Shown: piece after piece, positions 44,521 to 53,281 of the stretch | How positions within the stretch are numbered: the first letter of the stretch is position 1 | Layout: the number at the start of each line of letters is the position of its first letter | From: Bacillota bacterium | GTDB lineage: Bacteria; Bacillota; Bacilli; Alicyclobacillales; SLC66 | DNA: 64,000 bases | NCBI GenBank assembly: GCA_021828865.1 | Contig: JAJZCW010000017.1 | Coordinates: 1 to 64,000 of the forward strand | Direction: 5' to 3' | Made by a program: the position numbers and the translations under genes | Notes under the pieces: generated by a model | What the model saw: the letters and a program-made list of their open reading frames with translations, nothing else | What the model was told of the DNA's origin: nothing | Database searches by the model: none

Positions 44521-45606
44521 ATGCTCAATCAGCAAGTAGCAAATGCTCGACAATTGCCCAGCTCACAGGCTGGAACGTCGATAATGAAGGAATACGTAAC
44601 GGAATTAGGCGTGAAATTATTGGATGTGGAAATCGCATATGAAACCTATGGTAATTTAAGTGTTGACGGTGATAACGTGGTCTGGTTGTGTCACGCCCTG
44701 ACTGGTGATGCGCATGCTGCGGATATAGAGGGCCACCCAGGATGGTGGGGGGCACTCATCGGTCCGGGAAAGGCAATCGATACCGACAGGTACTTTGTTG
44801 TGAGTTCCAATGTGCTCGGAGGGTGTGCTGGTACGACAGGACCCGCCAGTGTGATACCTGGCACTAAAGAGGCATATGGGGCTGATTTTCCCGATATCAC
44901 CATTCGCGACATGGTCAATGTGCAAAAAGCGCTTGCTGATCATTTACATATTCGGCGGATCGAGCTTGTCATCGGAGGTTCGATGGGTGGCATGCAGGCG
45001 CTCGAATGGGCGATTATGTACCCAGATGTGGTGGGGAAATCAGTGGTCATTGCAGCTGATCCTGAATTTTCCACAATGGGAATTGCTTATAATGATGTGA
45101 TGAGGCAAGCGATCCTGAGTGATCCAAATTATGTAGGGGGCCGTTATCTAAGATCGGGAATATTCCCGAATCAGGGCTTGCGTGTGGCGAGAATGCTTGG
45201 CATGATCACTTATCGAACTGCTGCGCTTTTCAAGGAAAGGTTTGCAAGAGAAACGGAGGATGGCGAATTTCAAGTCAATCACTATCTACGCTATCAAGGT
45301 GACAAACTGGTCAAACGCTTTGATGCCCAGTCATACTTGACGTTGCTACGCGCAATGGATACGCATGACATTGGCAGGTCAAGGGGAGGACTTTCTGCTG
45401 CGCTATCAAGCATCAGGGCGGAATTGATTTGGGTCGGCATTGACAATGACCTTTTATATCCTGCTAGTGATCTGATGCAGGCGATGGAATTGGCAAAGTC
45501 GTGCGGAGCGAATGCTAGGTACGCACATATTCACAGCCCTTTTGGTCACGATGCGTTCCTGATTGAGTTTGACCAGTTGCGTGATCTTATACAGGGCGTG
45601 CTTTAA
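44521..45606 (+). CDS. metX: Homoserine O-acetyltransferase
   Basis: A 361-residue alpha/beta-hydrolase-fold enzyme transferring acetyl from acetyl-CoA to homoserine, the entry to methionine synthesis by direct sulfhydrylation or transsulfuration. The nucleophile Ser is in VIGGSMGGMQALEW (about residue 144), with WLCHALTGDAHA (oxyanion region) and the catalytic Asp and His in VGIDNDLLYP and HSPFGHDAFL. Whether acetyl or succinyl is used cannot be settled from sequence alone. It sits directly downstream of the S-box terminator; hom follows. Confidence 0.93.
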   Translation: MLNQQVANARQLPSSQAGTSIMKEYVTELGVKLLDVEIAYETYGNLSVDGDNVVWLCHALTGDAHAADIEGHPGWWGALIGPGKAIDTDRYFVVSSNVLGGCAGTTGPASVIPGTKEAYGADFPDITIRDMVNVQKALADHLHIRRIELVIGGSMGGMQALEWAIMYPDVVGKSVVIAADPEFSTMGIAYNDVMRQAILSDPNYVGGRYLRSGIFPNQGLRVARMLGMITYRTAALFKERFARETEDGEFQVNHYLRYQGDKLVKRFDAQSYLTLLRAMDTHDIGRSRGGLSAALSSIRAELIWVGIDNDLLYPASDLMQAMELAKSCGANARYAHIHSPFGHDAFLIEFDQLRDLIQGVL

Positions 45607-45639
45607 TTAGGAGAGTCAACTGAAGAAAGAAGTGTAAGG

Positions 45640-46974
45640 ATGGATATGATTCGAAAGGTGCAAATCGGACTGTTAGGGCTTGGTACCGTTGGTACTGGCG
45701 TGGTGAAGGCGTTGCGGGAAAACAGCGGACATATTTTATCTCAGCTCGGTGTCTCCATTGAAATTAATAAAATTCTTGTCAAGGATGTTGAGAAAGAACG
45801 TAGAGTAGAGGTCGAAGCGCTACAACTGATCACAGACGGGAGCCTGATAGTGGACGACCCGGAGATAGATATTGTGGTGGAAGTGATGGGGGGAATCGTT
45901 CCAGCTTATACTCTTGTCAAAAAAGCGCTGGAATCGGGCAAACATGTGGTGACAGCAAATAAGGAACTGCTCGCCAAGCGCGGACAGGAACTGTTGCAAC
46001 TTGCCACTGATCGTCATGTTCATTTGCTTTATGAGGCAAGTGTGGGTGGTGGTATACCTGTCATCAGGACACTTCAAGCCTATCTTAGCGCCAATCGCGT
46101 CTCCTCATTGCGAGGGATTCTGAATGGTACCTGCAATTACATCCTAACGCAGATGGCAGAGCAAGGAAGTTCATTTGTGAGTGCGCTAGCACAAGCGCAG
46201 GCAGCGGGTTTTGCAGAAGCTGATCCGACAAATGATGTAGAAGGATTAGACGCATCCTATAAATTGATGATTTTGGCATCCATGGCTTTTCCGGTCACCT
46301 CAGGCGAACTTCAGGTGCAGCGACAGGGAATCACGGAGATCAATGAGGTGGATATGACGGTTGCCAAAAAGATGGACGGTGTCATCAAACTGGTAGCGGA
46401 GGCAAGTTACGATGGGGAATCTGTCACGCTAAGTGTAGGACCGCAAATGATTCCCAATAGTGACCCACTTGCGAGAATACGCGATGAATTCAACGCGGTG
46501 CTTATCCAAGCTGATGTGGTTGGTGATTTGTTGCTAGTTGGAAAAGGGGCGGGGGAGAGACCGACAGCCAGCGCGGTCATAGAAGATATGATGGCCATCC
46601 TGCAATCAGATAATCCCCGCTTTAGAAAACCTATCGACCCATGGACGCCAAACGATTCAACACAGCAAGGAGAATCGTCAAGGTCTTGGAGTTATTTGCG
46701 GATTAAAAGGGATAAACTTCAGGAAGAAAGTTTATTGGAGGCAGTTACTTCGAAATTTTCATCACATGGGGCTGACGAGCGGCTACCTCTGATGCTACAC
46801 GCCAATCACCATGCCTCAGATGATATTCTGATGTTGGTGCCGGTATCTTCAACATTGTTGTCCGATTGGCTGAAGGAAAAAAATGCTCGTGATTGGCTGG
46901 TTCTCCCCTTTAAAGGTGAATTGTCATATGAAAAAGGCAAAGTAGTAACACACTTTTCAGAAGCGATTTCTTAA
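45640..46974 (+). CDS. hom: Homoserine dehydrogenase
   Basis: A 444-residue NAD(P)H-dependent enzyme reducing aspartate semialdehyde to homoserine, the substrate of MetX. The Rossmann motif is IGLLGLGTVGTGV (about 8-20); TANKELLAKRG and LYEASVGGGIPVI (about 105-138) and GILNGTCNYILTQM (about 160-173) are family signatures, with EGLDASYKLMILA after. The C-terminal 80 residues correspond to the ACT region but are divergent. ATG 45646 has AAGGA closer than ATG 45640, so the start may be two codons later. Same S-box unit as metX. Confidence 0.92.
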   Translation: MDMIRKVQIGLLGLGTVGTGVVKALRENSGHILSQLGVSIEINKILVKDVEKERRVEVEALQLITDGSLIVDDPEIDIVVEVMGGIVPAYTLVKKALESGKHVVTANKELLAKRGQELLQLATDRHVHLLYEASVGGGIPVIRTLQAYLSANRVSSLRGILNGTCNYILTQMAEQGSSFVSALAQAQAAGFAEADPTNDVEGLDASYKLMILASMAFPVTSGELQVQRQGITEINEVDMTVAKKMDGVIKLVAEASYDGESVTLSVGPQMIPNSDPLARIRDEFNAVLIQADVVGDLLLVGKGAGERPTASAVIEDMMAILQSDNPRFRKPIDPWTPNDSTQQGESSRSWSYLRIKRDKLQEESLLEAVTSKFSSHGADERLPLMLHANHHASDDILMLVPVSSTLLSDWLKEKNARDWLVLPFKGELSYEKGKVVTHFSEAIS

Positions 46975-47117
46975 ATGCCTTGACATGCCGATTTGACAAT
47001 CGGTACAATTTACAGAGCGATTGATACTTTTTGCACAATATGAGAAATGCTAAGGAGGGAATCTTTTACATTTATTTTTGTAACACCTTTTGGTTCTATA
47101 TCTATATTATTTTTCTT

Positions 47118-47131
47118 CGTAAACGGTTACA
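47118..47131. promoter_or_regulatory. cre-like site upstream of sdhCAB
   Basis: CGTAAACGGTTACA matches the CcpA cre consensus TGWAANCGNTNWCA at all but the first base. It is about 85 bases upstream of sdhC, fitting carbon catabolite repression of the TCA cycle. Confidence 0.6.
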
Positions 47132-47172
47132 GCGTGCTCCGATGTTTGATGCCCACTGTACCGTAATAACTG

Positions 47173-47196
47173 CTGGGTGAACCCAGTTTTGTCTTT
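47173..47196 (+). terminator. Short GC-rich hairpin with T tract before sdhC, possible attenuator
   Basis: CTGGG / CCCAG with a TGAA tetraloop is followed by TTTTGTCTTT, ending 6 bases before the sdhC ribosome site. The stem is only 5 bp, so termination may be partial or absent. Confidence 0.3.
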
Positions 47197-47216
47197 GCAT
47201 GAAAGGAGATGGATGT

Positions 47217-47867
47217 ATGTATTTGCAAAAAGCCTTAACAAAGAGCATCAGAACGGACTTTATTGTTGAAATGGTGCAGATGGTAAGCGGTCTACTTCTT
47301 GTTTTATTTTTGTGGACTCATATGGTATTTGTGGCTTCCATCCTACTTGGACAAAGTTCGTTTGGTGCGCTGGCAGGTTTCATGGATAAATATGAATTGT
47401 TACCTGTCACCGTAGTGGTGTTGATCTTCATATTTGCTGCACATATCGGTGCGATTATGAGGCACCTTCCGGCCCGATGGGCAGAACAGAAAGTGGCGTG
47501 GCGTCACGCCAAAATGATACGACATAAGGATACTTGGTCTTGGTTGTTTCAAATTGTCACTGGGTTTGGCATTTTGCTTTTTGCGTTTATCCATATTGTC
47601 GCTGTGACTTATGGTGGAATTAGCGTGTCATTGTCAAAAGGACGCATTGATAATCCAGGATTCTTGATTTTTTATGCAATTCTTCTGTTAATGTCCGAAT
47701 ATCATGCGAGCGTTGGATTGTACCGTATTTTTGTCAAATGGGGATTTGTCAACCGTCATCGTTTAGATCGCGTGCTTGGTGTGGTCACCTTATTGATGCT
47801 CGTCATTGGTTTTGTTACCCTTGGCGTATTCCTTACGCTTAAGGTTGCTGGAGGTGGAGTGGCATGA
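47217..47867 (+). CDS. sdhC: Succinate dehydrogenase/fumarate reductase cytochrome b subunit
   Basis: A 216-residue membrane subunit with five helices, the type B (one-polypeptide, two-haem) anchor. Candidate haem-ligand His residues lie in LWTHMVF, AAHIGAIMRHL, FIHIVAVTYG and SEYHASVGLY, the expected four helices. Quinones exchange electrons with succinate/fumarate here. ATG 47217 is chosen because AAAGGAGAT lies 6 bases upstream. It overlaps sdhA by 4 bases (ATGA). Confidence 0.9.
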   Translation: MYLQKALTKSIRTDFIVEMVQMVSGLLLVLFLWTHMVFVASILLGQSSFGALAGFMDKYELLPVTVVVLIFIFAAHIGAIMRHLPARWAEQKVAWRHAKMIRHKDTWSWLFQIVTGFGILLFAFIHIVAVTYGGISVSLSKGRIDNPGFLIFYAILLLMSEYHASVGLYRIFVKWGFVNRHRLDRVLGVVTLLMLVIGFVTLGVFLTLKVAGGGVA

Positions 47868-49675
47868 ATTCATATGACATAACAACTACTGATGTGCTGG
47901 TGGTAGGTGCAGGGCTTGCTGGTGAGCGTGCTGCTGTAGCTGCCGCTGAAGCAGGACATAATGTGATTATTTTGAGCTTGATTCCTCCCCGCCGTTCCCA
48001 TAGCTCTGCGGCACAAGGTGGCATGCAGGCTTCGCTTGGCAATGCAGCGATGGGTAAAGGTGATAATCCGGACGTACACATGTATGATACGGTAAAAGGT
48101 TCTGACTGGGGATGCGAGCAGGATGTTGCCAGAATGTTTGTCGAAACAGCTCCTATTGCTGTGCGAGAGATGGCGCATTGGGGAGTTCCCTGGTCGCGTG
48201 TTCGTAATGAGAAGCGCATGTACGAAGGAACAGAAATTGTAGAAGACCCAGAAAAAGTGGGATTGATTAACGCTAGAAACTTTGGCGGAACGGCTAAGTG
48301 GCGGACATGCTACACCTCTGATGGCGCGGGGCATACGCTTTTATACGCCATGGATAGTATTGTGATTAAGTTGGGGATCACCGTACATGATCGGATGGAA
48401 GCTATTGAACTGATTCATGATGGAGAACGTTGCTATGGCGTGGTGGCGAGAAGCCTGCGCGATGGAGAGCTTCATGTATATATCGCCAAAACCACCGTAA
48501 TTGCAACGGGCGGATTTGGGCGTTTGTACGCGGCCTCCACTAATGCCATCATCAATGATGGCGGCGGTGTGGCAATGGCCTTGAATTCAGGAGTCGTTCC
48601 ACTCGGTAACATGGAAGCGATCCAGTTTCACCCCACAGGCATGGTTCCTTCTTGGATCCTGATTACAGAAGGTGCACGCGGTGAAGGTGGACACTTGTTA
48701 GATAAAGATGGTTATCGCTTTATGCCAGACTATGAACCAAAGTACAAAGAACTGGCTTCTCGTGATGTGGTTTCCCGCCGGATCATGCAACACATTCGTG
48801 CTGGTCATGGCGTGGAAAGTCCTTACGGACCGCACGTTTGGCTCGATATTCGTCACTTGGGCGAACATCGGATTAACACTTATTTGCGTGAAATTTCGAC
48901 AATTGCCAGGACTTTTGCTGGCATAGATCCGGTCAAAGAATTGATTCCCGTTCGTCCTACCCAGCACTATACGATGGGCGGCATCCGCACCAATAAAGAT
49001 GGAAAAGTATACGGCCTTGATAATCTGTTCTCACTTGGCGAATCTGCATGTTGGGATCTTCACGGATTCAATCGTCTTGGTGGTAATTCACTTGCAGAAA
49101 CTGTAGTAGCAGGACGCATTGTAGGTAAAAAGATTGCTGAATATACCAATGATGCTACGCTTGAAGTCAAGTCCAACCTTATTCAGGAACATGTAAACAA
49201 AGTGAGCGCACGTATGGATGCAATTCGTGCTCGCGGAAAAAATGGTGAAAACTGGGTTGATATTCGCAAGGAAATGCAGATGACGCTTGAGCTTGATGTG
49301 GGTATTTTCCGTACTGGTGAGCATTTGCAACACGCGGTCAGTAAACTTAGCGACTTGTATGAGCGCGCCCAAAATGTGGGACTTATGGGCGGCGGCGGTC
49401 AAGGTGCTGATCCCGAACTTGTCAATGCAATGCGTTTGCCCGGCATGCTTAAACTGGCTTTGACCATTGCAAGAGGTGCGCTTGAGCGCAAGGAAAGCCG
49501 TGGTAGTCATTTCAGAGAAGACTATCCAAAACGCGATGATGAGAATTGGTTGAAACGTACGCTGGCCTACTGGCCAGAAGGCGCGAAATTGCCTGAGTTA
49601 AAATATGAATCAATAACTATCACGGAAATCCCGCCTGGTGATCGTGGGTATGGCGAATCCAGTGGGAAGAAGTAA
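47864..49675 (+). CDS. sdhA: Succinate dehydrogenase/fumarate reductase flavoprotein subunit
   Basis: A 603-residue FAD subunit. The dinucleotide fold is VLVVGAGLAGERAAVAAAEAG, and SHSSAAQGGMQASLGN (about 45-60) includes the His that binds FAD covalently. Catalytic FHPTGMVPSWILITEGARGEGGHL (about 250-273) and RPTQHYTMGGIRTN (about 365-378) are present, and the C-terminal GESACWDLHGFNRLGGNSL is conserved. The pattern is of the type B enzyme (Wolinella/Bacillus group). It converts succinate to fumarate or the reverse; direction is not readable from sequence. Confidence 0.95.
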   Translation: MNSYDITTTDVLVVGAGLAGERAAVAAAEAGHNVIILSLIPPRRSHSSAAQGGMQASLGNAAMGKGDNPDVHMYDTVKGSDWGCEQDVARMFVETAPIAVREMAHWGVPWSRVRNEKRMYEGTEIVEDPEKVGLINARNFGGTAKWRTCYTSDGAGHTLLYAMDSIVIKLGITVHDRMEAIELIHDGERCYGVVARSLRDGELHVYIAKTTVIATGGFGRLYAASTNAIINDGGGVAMALNSGVVPLGNMEAIQFHPTGMVPSWILITEGARGEGGHLLDKDGYRFMPDYEPKYKELASRDVVSRRIMQHIRAGHGVESPYGPHVWLDIRHLGEHRINTYLREISTIARTFAGIDPVKELIPVRPTQHYTMGGIRTNKDGKVYGLDNLFSLGESACWDLHGFNRLGGNSLAETVVAGRIVGKKIAEYTNDATLEVKSNLIQEHVNKVSARMDAIRARGKNGENWVDIRKEMQMTLELDVGIFRTGEHLQHAVSKLSDLYERAQNVGLMGGGGQGADPELVNAMRLPGMLKLALTIARGALERKESRGSHFREDYPKRDDENWLKRTLAYWPEGAKLPELKYESITITEIPPGDRGYGESSGKK

Positions 49676-49693
49676 TTGAACGGAGGAATATTA

Positions 49694-50425
49694 ATGAGTC
49701 CAAGAGAGTTGACTTTTCACATCTTTCGCTATGACCCGGAGACTCCAGAGGTCAAGCCGCATACGCAGACCTTTAAGATTCCCGAAGAACCTGCGATGAC
49801 CTTGTTTGTCGCATTGAATAAAATTCGTGACGAACAGGACCCAACACTGAAATTCGACTTTGTTTGCCGTGCCTCTATCTGCGGATCCTGCGGAATGCTG
49901 ATCAACGGAAAAGCCAGTTTGGCCTGCAAGACATTGACGAAGGATTTGCCGAGCGATATTACCTTGTTCCCGCTTCCCGCATTCAAACTGCTTGGAGACC
50001 TGTCTGTGGATACCGGGACTTGGTTTAGAGATATGTCCGTACGCACGGAGTCATGGATTCACACTGATAAAGTATTTGACGAAACCGCTCAGGAAGAAAA
50101 AATGGATGACGATCTGTCACTCGAAATTTACGAAGCAGAGCGCTGTATTGAATGTGGTTGTTGCGTTGGCGTTTGCGCCACAGCGAACATCCGTCCGAAC
50201 TTCATTGGCGCGACGGGCATTAATCGCGTATCAAGATTTATGCTGGATCCGCGTGATAAGCGGGATGAGCAGGAGTATTTCGAAGTGGTCGGTAACGATG
50301 ATGGAATCTTCGGTTGCGTGGGTCTGATGGCTTGCGATGACAGTTGCCCGATTGGGGTTCCGCTTCGCGGTCAGCTTGCCTACGTTCGTAGAAAAATGGC
50401 AGTGGCCGGATGGCATAGAAAATAA
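49694..50425 (+). CDS. sdhB: Succinate dehydrogenase/fumarate reductase iron-sulfur subunit
   Basis: A 243-residue protein with three clusters: 2Fe-2S ligands in CRASICGSCGMLINGKASLAC (about 58-78), and 4Fe-4S/3Fe-4S ligands in CIECGCCVGVC (about 147-157), GCVGLMACDDSCPIGVP (about 205-222). ATG 49694 has GGAGG 7 bases upstream; a TTG at 49676 is in frame but lacks one. It follows sdhA directly and a strong terminator follows. Confidence 0.95.
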   Translation: MSPRELTFHIFRYDPETPEVKPHTQTFKIPEEPAMTLFVALNKIRDEQDPTLKFDFVCRASICGSCGMLINGKASLACKTLTKDLPSDITLFPLPAFKLLGDLSVDTGTWFRDMSVRTESWIHTDKVFDETAQEEKMDDDLSLEIYEAERCIECGCCVGVCATANIRPNFIGATGINRVSRFMLDPRDKRDEQEYFEVVGNDDGIFGCVGLMACDDSCPIGVPLRGQLAYVRRKMAVAGWHRK

Positions 50426-50439
50426 TCGTAATACGATGG

Positions 50440-50470
50440 GCCCTGAAACTTGTGTTCAGGGCTTTTTTTT
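50440..50470 (+). terminator. Intrinsic terminator after sdhCAB
   Basis: GCCCTGAA / TTCAGGGC with a 7-base loop, followed by eight T. Confidence 0.92.
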
Positions 50471-50520
50471 GTTTCATTTTAAGCTCACATTTCAGGAGCC
50501 CAATTCCTTCAATTGCTGAC

Positions 50521-50548
50521 ACCACCTCAGGAAGTGGCTCATACTATA
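50521..50548 (+). promoter_or_regulatory. Sigma-K-like promoter of the gerE remnant
   Basis: AC (50521-50522), a 17-base spacer and CATACTATA (50540-50548) match the sporulation sigma-K pattern AC...CATANNNTA. In Bacillus, gerE is a sigma-K gene. Confidence 0.45.
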
Positions 50549-50603
50549 GCTTAACTGTATCCCTTACCCTTGTGAACTCGGTTGGAACAAGGAGGGATCG
50601 CAA

Positions 50604-50771
50604 GTGTCCATGGGGAGAGATTTTCGCACAAAGTCCTTTTTAACTGGCCGGGAGCGGGAAGTATTTGAACTCTTGGTGCAAGACAAGACCACGAAGGAAA
50701 TTGCAGAAATGCTTTTCATCAGTGAAAAGACGGTTCGCAATCACATTTCAAAAGAGATATATTCCCAATGA
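50604..50771 (+). pseudogene. gerE: Truncated gerE (LuxR-type spore regulator)
   Basis: 55 codons from GTG 50604, with AAGGAGGG upstream. LTGREREVFELLVQDKTTKEIAEMLFISEKTVRNHIS is nearly identical to the N-terminal two thirds of Bacillus GerE, the late mother-cell regulator of spore-coat genes. The sequence then turns into unrelated KEIYSQ and stops; the last 20 or so residues (second half of the four-helix DNA-binding and dimerisation unit) are absent in all frames downstream. Position after sdhCAB matches Bacillus synteny. Either a decayed gene or an active truncated variant. Confidence 0.75.
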
Positions 50772-50784
50772 TAACCTAATATGA

Positions 50785-51102
50785 TTATTTGGGAAAACGC
50801 GAGAAATTTGCGGATGCCTGGGGGCCTTGGAATTCTCAAAAATACGAAGTAGAAGACTCCGCATCAATGGAGAAAAACATGGACGATTGTACACAGAAAT
50901 ACCGGATTTGAATGTGCCATCCCGATTGGTGGGGTCAGCCGCGTCGGAAGATGAGTCGGACGTAGAGACTACTCATTTTATTGATTATATCAAAAAACAC
51001 CGACAGCCAATCGTAACACCGGAGCAAGCTTATGTGGTGACCAAAATTCTCGCTGCTATCTATGAATCAGCTTCTCGAAGAGAACCAATCTCCTTAGCAT
51101 AG
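50785..51102 (+). pseudogene. C-terminal remnant of a Gfo/Idh/MocA-type oxidoreductase
   Basis: An open stretch without a proper start. ALEFSKIRSRRLRI, GRLYTEIPDLN and THFIDYIKKHRQPIVTPEQAYVVTKILAAIYESA match the end of Gfo/Idh/MocA dehydrogenases, including the family-typical final helix. The NAD-binding domain and catalytic lysine region are missing. It follows the truncated gerE by only about 14 bases, so a deletion probably joined the two loci. Confidence 0.7.
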
Positions 51103-51155
51103 TCAATGGAGTGCCTGGGCGATGGCATAGTTCCCATTTGTTAAGTAAATAGACT

Positions 51156-51202
51156 TTGACAACAATAAACACCATACTGCATAATACAGTATAGTGTTTA
51201 TT
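51156..51202 (+). promoter_or_regulatory. PadR promoter with long inverted-repeat operator
   Basis: TTGACA (51156-51161), an 18-base spacer and CATAAT (51180-51185). A 16-bp inverted repeat (51164-51179 with 51187-51202, one mismatch, loop CATAATA) contains ATACTG...CAGTAT and covers the spacer and -10. Its position predicts autorepression of the padR-MFS unit. Confidence 0.75.
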
Positions 51203-51246
51203 GCGCTTATTTAGTTGGATCAGTACTAGGTTGAGGAGATGGGTTC

Positions 51247-51597
51247 ATGGCAATGTCGGCGAAACAAAATCGACATCTTCCGGCGTTCTTGTTGTTATTT
51301 TTACTTGATGGTCCTAAGCATGGTGGGGCGTTATTTTCGCTTGTACAAGAAACATTGCAACTGGTTGAATCGCTTGATAGCGGCGCAATATACCGAACAC
51401 TTCGGGATCTGGAGCAAAAGCATTGTGTCTTATCTTCTTGGAATACGGAGGAGTCGGGACCTGCAAAAAAAGTTTATTCAATTACGGGAGAGGGGCTTTC
51501 CGAATTACAACTTTGGCGCGACGAAATGGCATTGCGAAAGAAAAATCTAGATTTTTTCTTGGAACGTTATCAGTTGCATTCTGGGATTGACGATTAA
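51247..51597 (+). CDS. PadR-family transcriptional regulator
   Basis: A 116-residue winged-helix protein: FLLLFLLDGPKHGGALFSLVQE, DSGAIYRTLRDLEQKHCVLSSW and KKVYSITGEGLSELQLWRDEM follow the PadR pattern. The C-terminal helix is short. PadR repressors respond to phenolics, antibiotics or other toxic compounds and control export or detoxification genes. ATG 51247 has GAGGAGAT upstream. The MFS gene follows 36 bases later, in the same unit. Confidence 0.88.
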   Translation: MAMSAKQNRHLPAFLLLFLLDGPKHGGALFSLVQETLQLVESLDSGAIYRTLRDLEQKHCVLSSWNTEESGPAKKVYSITGEGLSELQLWRDEMALRKKNLDFFLERYQLHSGIDD

Positions 51598-51633
51598 TGA
51601 CGGGTAGGAATGGCTACAAGGAGGAGATTCCTT

Positions 51634-53052
51634 TTGGAATTGGTATCAACAAACGGGAAATCAGCGTACCGCTGGATGGTATTTGTCACTGTGGTGATCG
51701 GTACGTTTATGGTCAATGTGGATAGTAGTATTGTCAACGTGGCATTGCCGATTTTGCAATTGCAGTATCGTGTAACGGCAGGTGTGTTGCAATGGGTGGT
51801 GACGGGGTATTTATTGATGATTACAGCCATTTTACCGATGTTAGGTAGTCTCTCTGACAGACTCGACCGTAAAAAAATGTTTATTACCGGTATTTTGGTG
51901 TTTACCATTGCTTCAGCGCTATGCGCCATCTCACCAGACTTTTACGGACTTGTAGTTTTTCGTTTCATTCAGGCCATCGGTGGTGCGCTGATTCAGGCTA
52001 ATGTGATGTCCATCGTATCCTTCACCTTTCCAGAAGGGCAACGCGGACGTCCACTTGGACTCATAGGCAGTGTGGTTGCCATTGGTACGATTGTGGGGCC
52101 TGCTTTAGGGGGAATACTGATTGGAATTTTGGGTTGGCGCTCTATTTTCTGGGTGAATGTGCCATTTGGTGTGTTATCTGTGGTGCTTAGTGTCATCATC
52201 CTTCCACCTATTTCAAAAGGAATTGGAATAAAAGGGTTTGACTGGTGGGGGTCAGGATGGTTTTTTGTCGCGACAATGAGCCTTATGGTGTGGATCTCCA
52301 ATGGTGGATCGTTTGGATGGACCAGTCTGACCAGCATCCTCCTATTGCTCATCAGCGCGTTGAGTTGGGCAGCCTTTATTCGATGGGAATGGCGCCATCA
52401 GCGTCCACTAATCGAGTTATCGATGTTCCGTATGCCTCAATTTTCTATTGGCAATATCGTCGGTTATCTCTCCTATGTGGTGATGATGTTTCCTGCTATG
52501 ATTCTACCTTTATACCTTCATCAAGTGGTGCATATGCCCGTTTCTCTGATGGGACTGATTCTAATGGCCCAATCCGTGGTGATGGTACTGTTTGCACCGA
52601 TCGGCGGATGGCTTAGCGATCATATTGGCCCCTATTTTCCGACTGTGTCAGGCATGACACTAGTGACGCTGTCAATGCTTACTTTCTACTTTATGGGTGA
52701 CTCCGGTAATTATCTGATGATTGTAGGAGGTCAGGCACTACTAGGTGCTGGCCTTGGATTGTTTACCTCTCCCAATAACGTGGTGGTATTGGAATCGGTA
52801 CCTATTCAGAAAACGGGATTGACAGGAAGTCTCATTGCCACTATTCGGAATTTTGGTAGGGTTACTGGTGTTGCGTTTGCGATGTTGCTTTTTCAATTGG
52901 CAGTGGGGAACCTCGTGCACTATCCCGCTGCGGATTTTATACATGGGTTACAACTTGTGTTTGAAGGAGGGATAGCCTTTAGCATCGTAGGCACTGTGAT
53001 GGTGACGTTGAGGAAAAGGACCGTTCCTCATCCGAAAATTTCTCCATCCTAA
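51634..53052 (+). CDS. MFS drug exporter, DHA2 (14-helix) family
   Basis: A protein of about 472 residues. Motif D1 is NVDSSIVNVALPIL in helix 1, motif A is GSLSDRLDRKKMF between helices 2 and 3, motif C is GPALGGILIGILGWRSIFWVNVPFG in helix 5. Fourteen helices are predicted. TTG 51634 is chosen because AAGGAGGAG lies 9-10 bases upstream; ATG 51610 is in frame but lacks a site. Paired with PadR, so efflux of a toxic compound induced by its substrate is likely. Confidence 0.88.
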   Translation: MELVSTNGKSAYRWMVFVTVVIGTFMVNVDSSIVNVALPILQLQYRVTAGVLQWVVTGYLLMITAILPMLGSLSDRLDRKKMFITGILVFTIASALCAISPDFYGLVVFRFIQAIGGALIQANVMSIVSFTFPEGQRGRPLGLIGSVVAIGTIVGPALGGILIGILGWRSIFWVNVPFGVLSVVLSVIILPPISKGIGIKGFDWWGSGWFFVATMSLMVWISNGGSFGWTSLTSILLLLISALSWAAFIRWEWRHQRPLIELSMFRMPQFSIGNIVGYLSYVVMMFPAMILPLYLHQVVHMPVSLMGLILMAQSVVMVLFAPIGGWLSDHIGPYFPTVSGMTLVTLSMLTFYFMGDSGNYLMIVGGQALLGAGLGLFTSPNNVVVLESVPIQKTGLTGSLIATIRNFGRVTGVAFAMLLFQLAVGNLVHYPAADFIHGLQLVFEGGIAFSIVGTVMVTLRKRTVPHPKISPS

Positions 53053-53076
53053 AGTGGGGTGGCCAAAAATGAGACT

Positions 53077-53104
53077 GCCAATCGGAAAAACCGGTTGGCT
53101 TTTC
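53077..53104 (+). terminator. Intrinsic terminator after the MFS gene
   Basis: GCCAATCGG / CCGGTTGGC with an AAAAA loop, followed by TTTTC. Confidence 0.82.
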
Positions 53105-53281
53105 ATTATCCACTACTTGTCACTCTGGGTTAACCGCCCCAATTCTACTTTAATCTTTATTCATCACTGTACTTTTGTACAGTGACATCATGTGATAATA
53201 ACCTATAATAAAATCAACTACATATATTCCTATTTTTCTTATAATTTCTATTACTAACAAATCATTACGAGGAGTGTTGCT

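Noticed and set aside
46986-47003. Hairpin GCCGATTTGACAATCGG after hom as a terminator
   Set aside because: A stem is present but no T tract follows on either strand.
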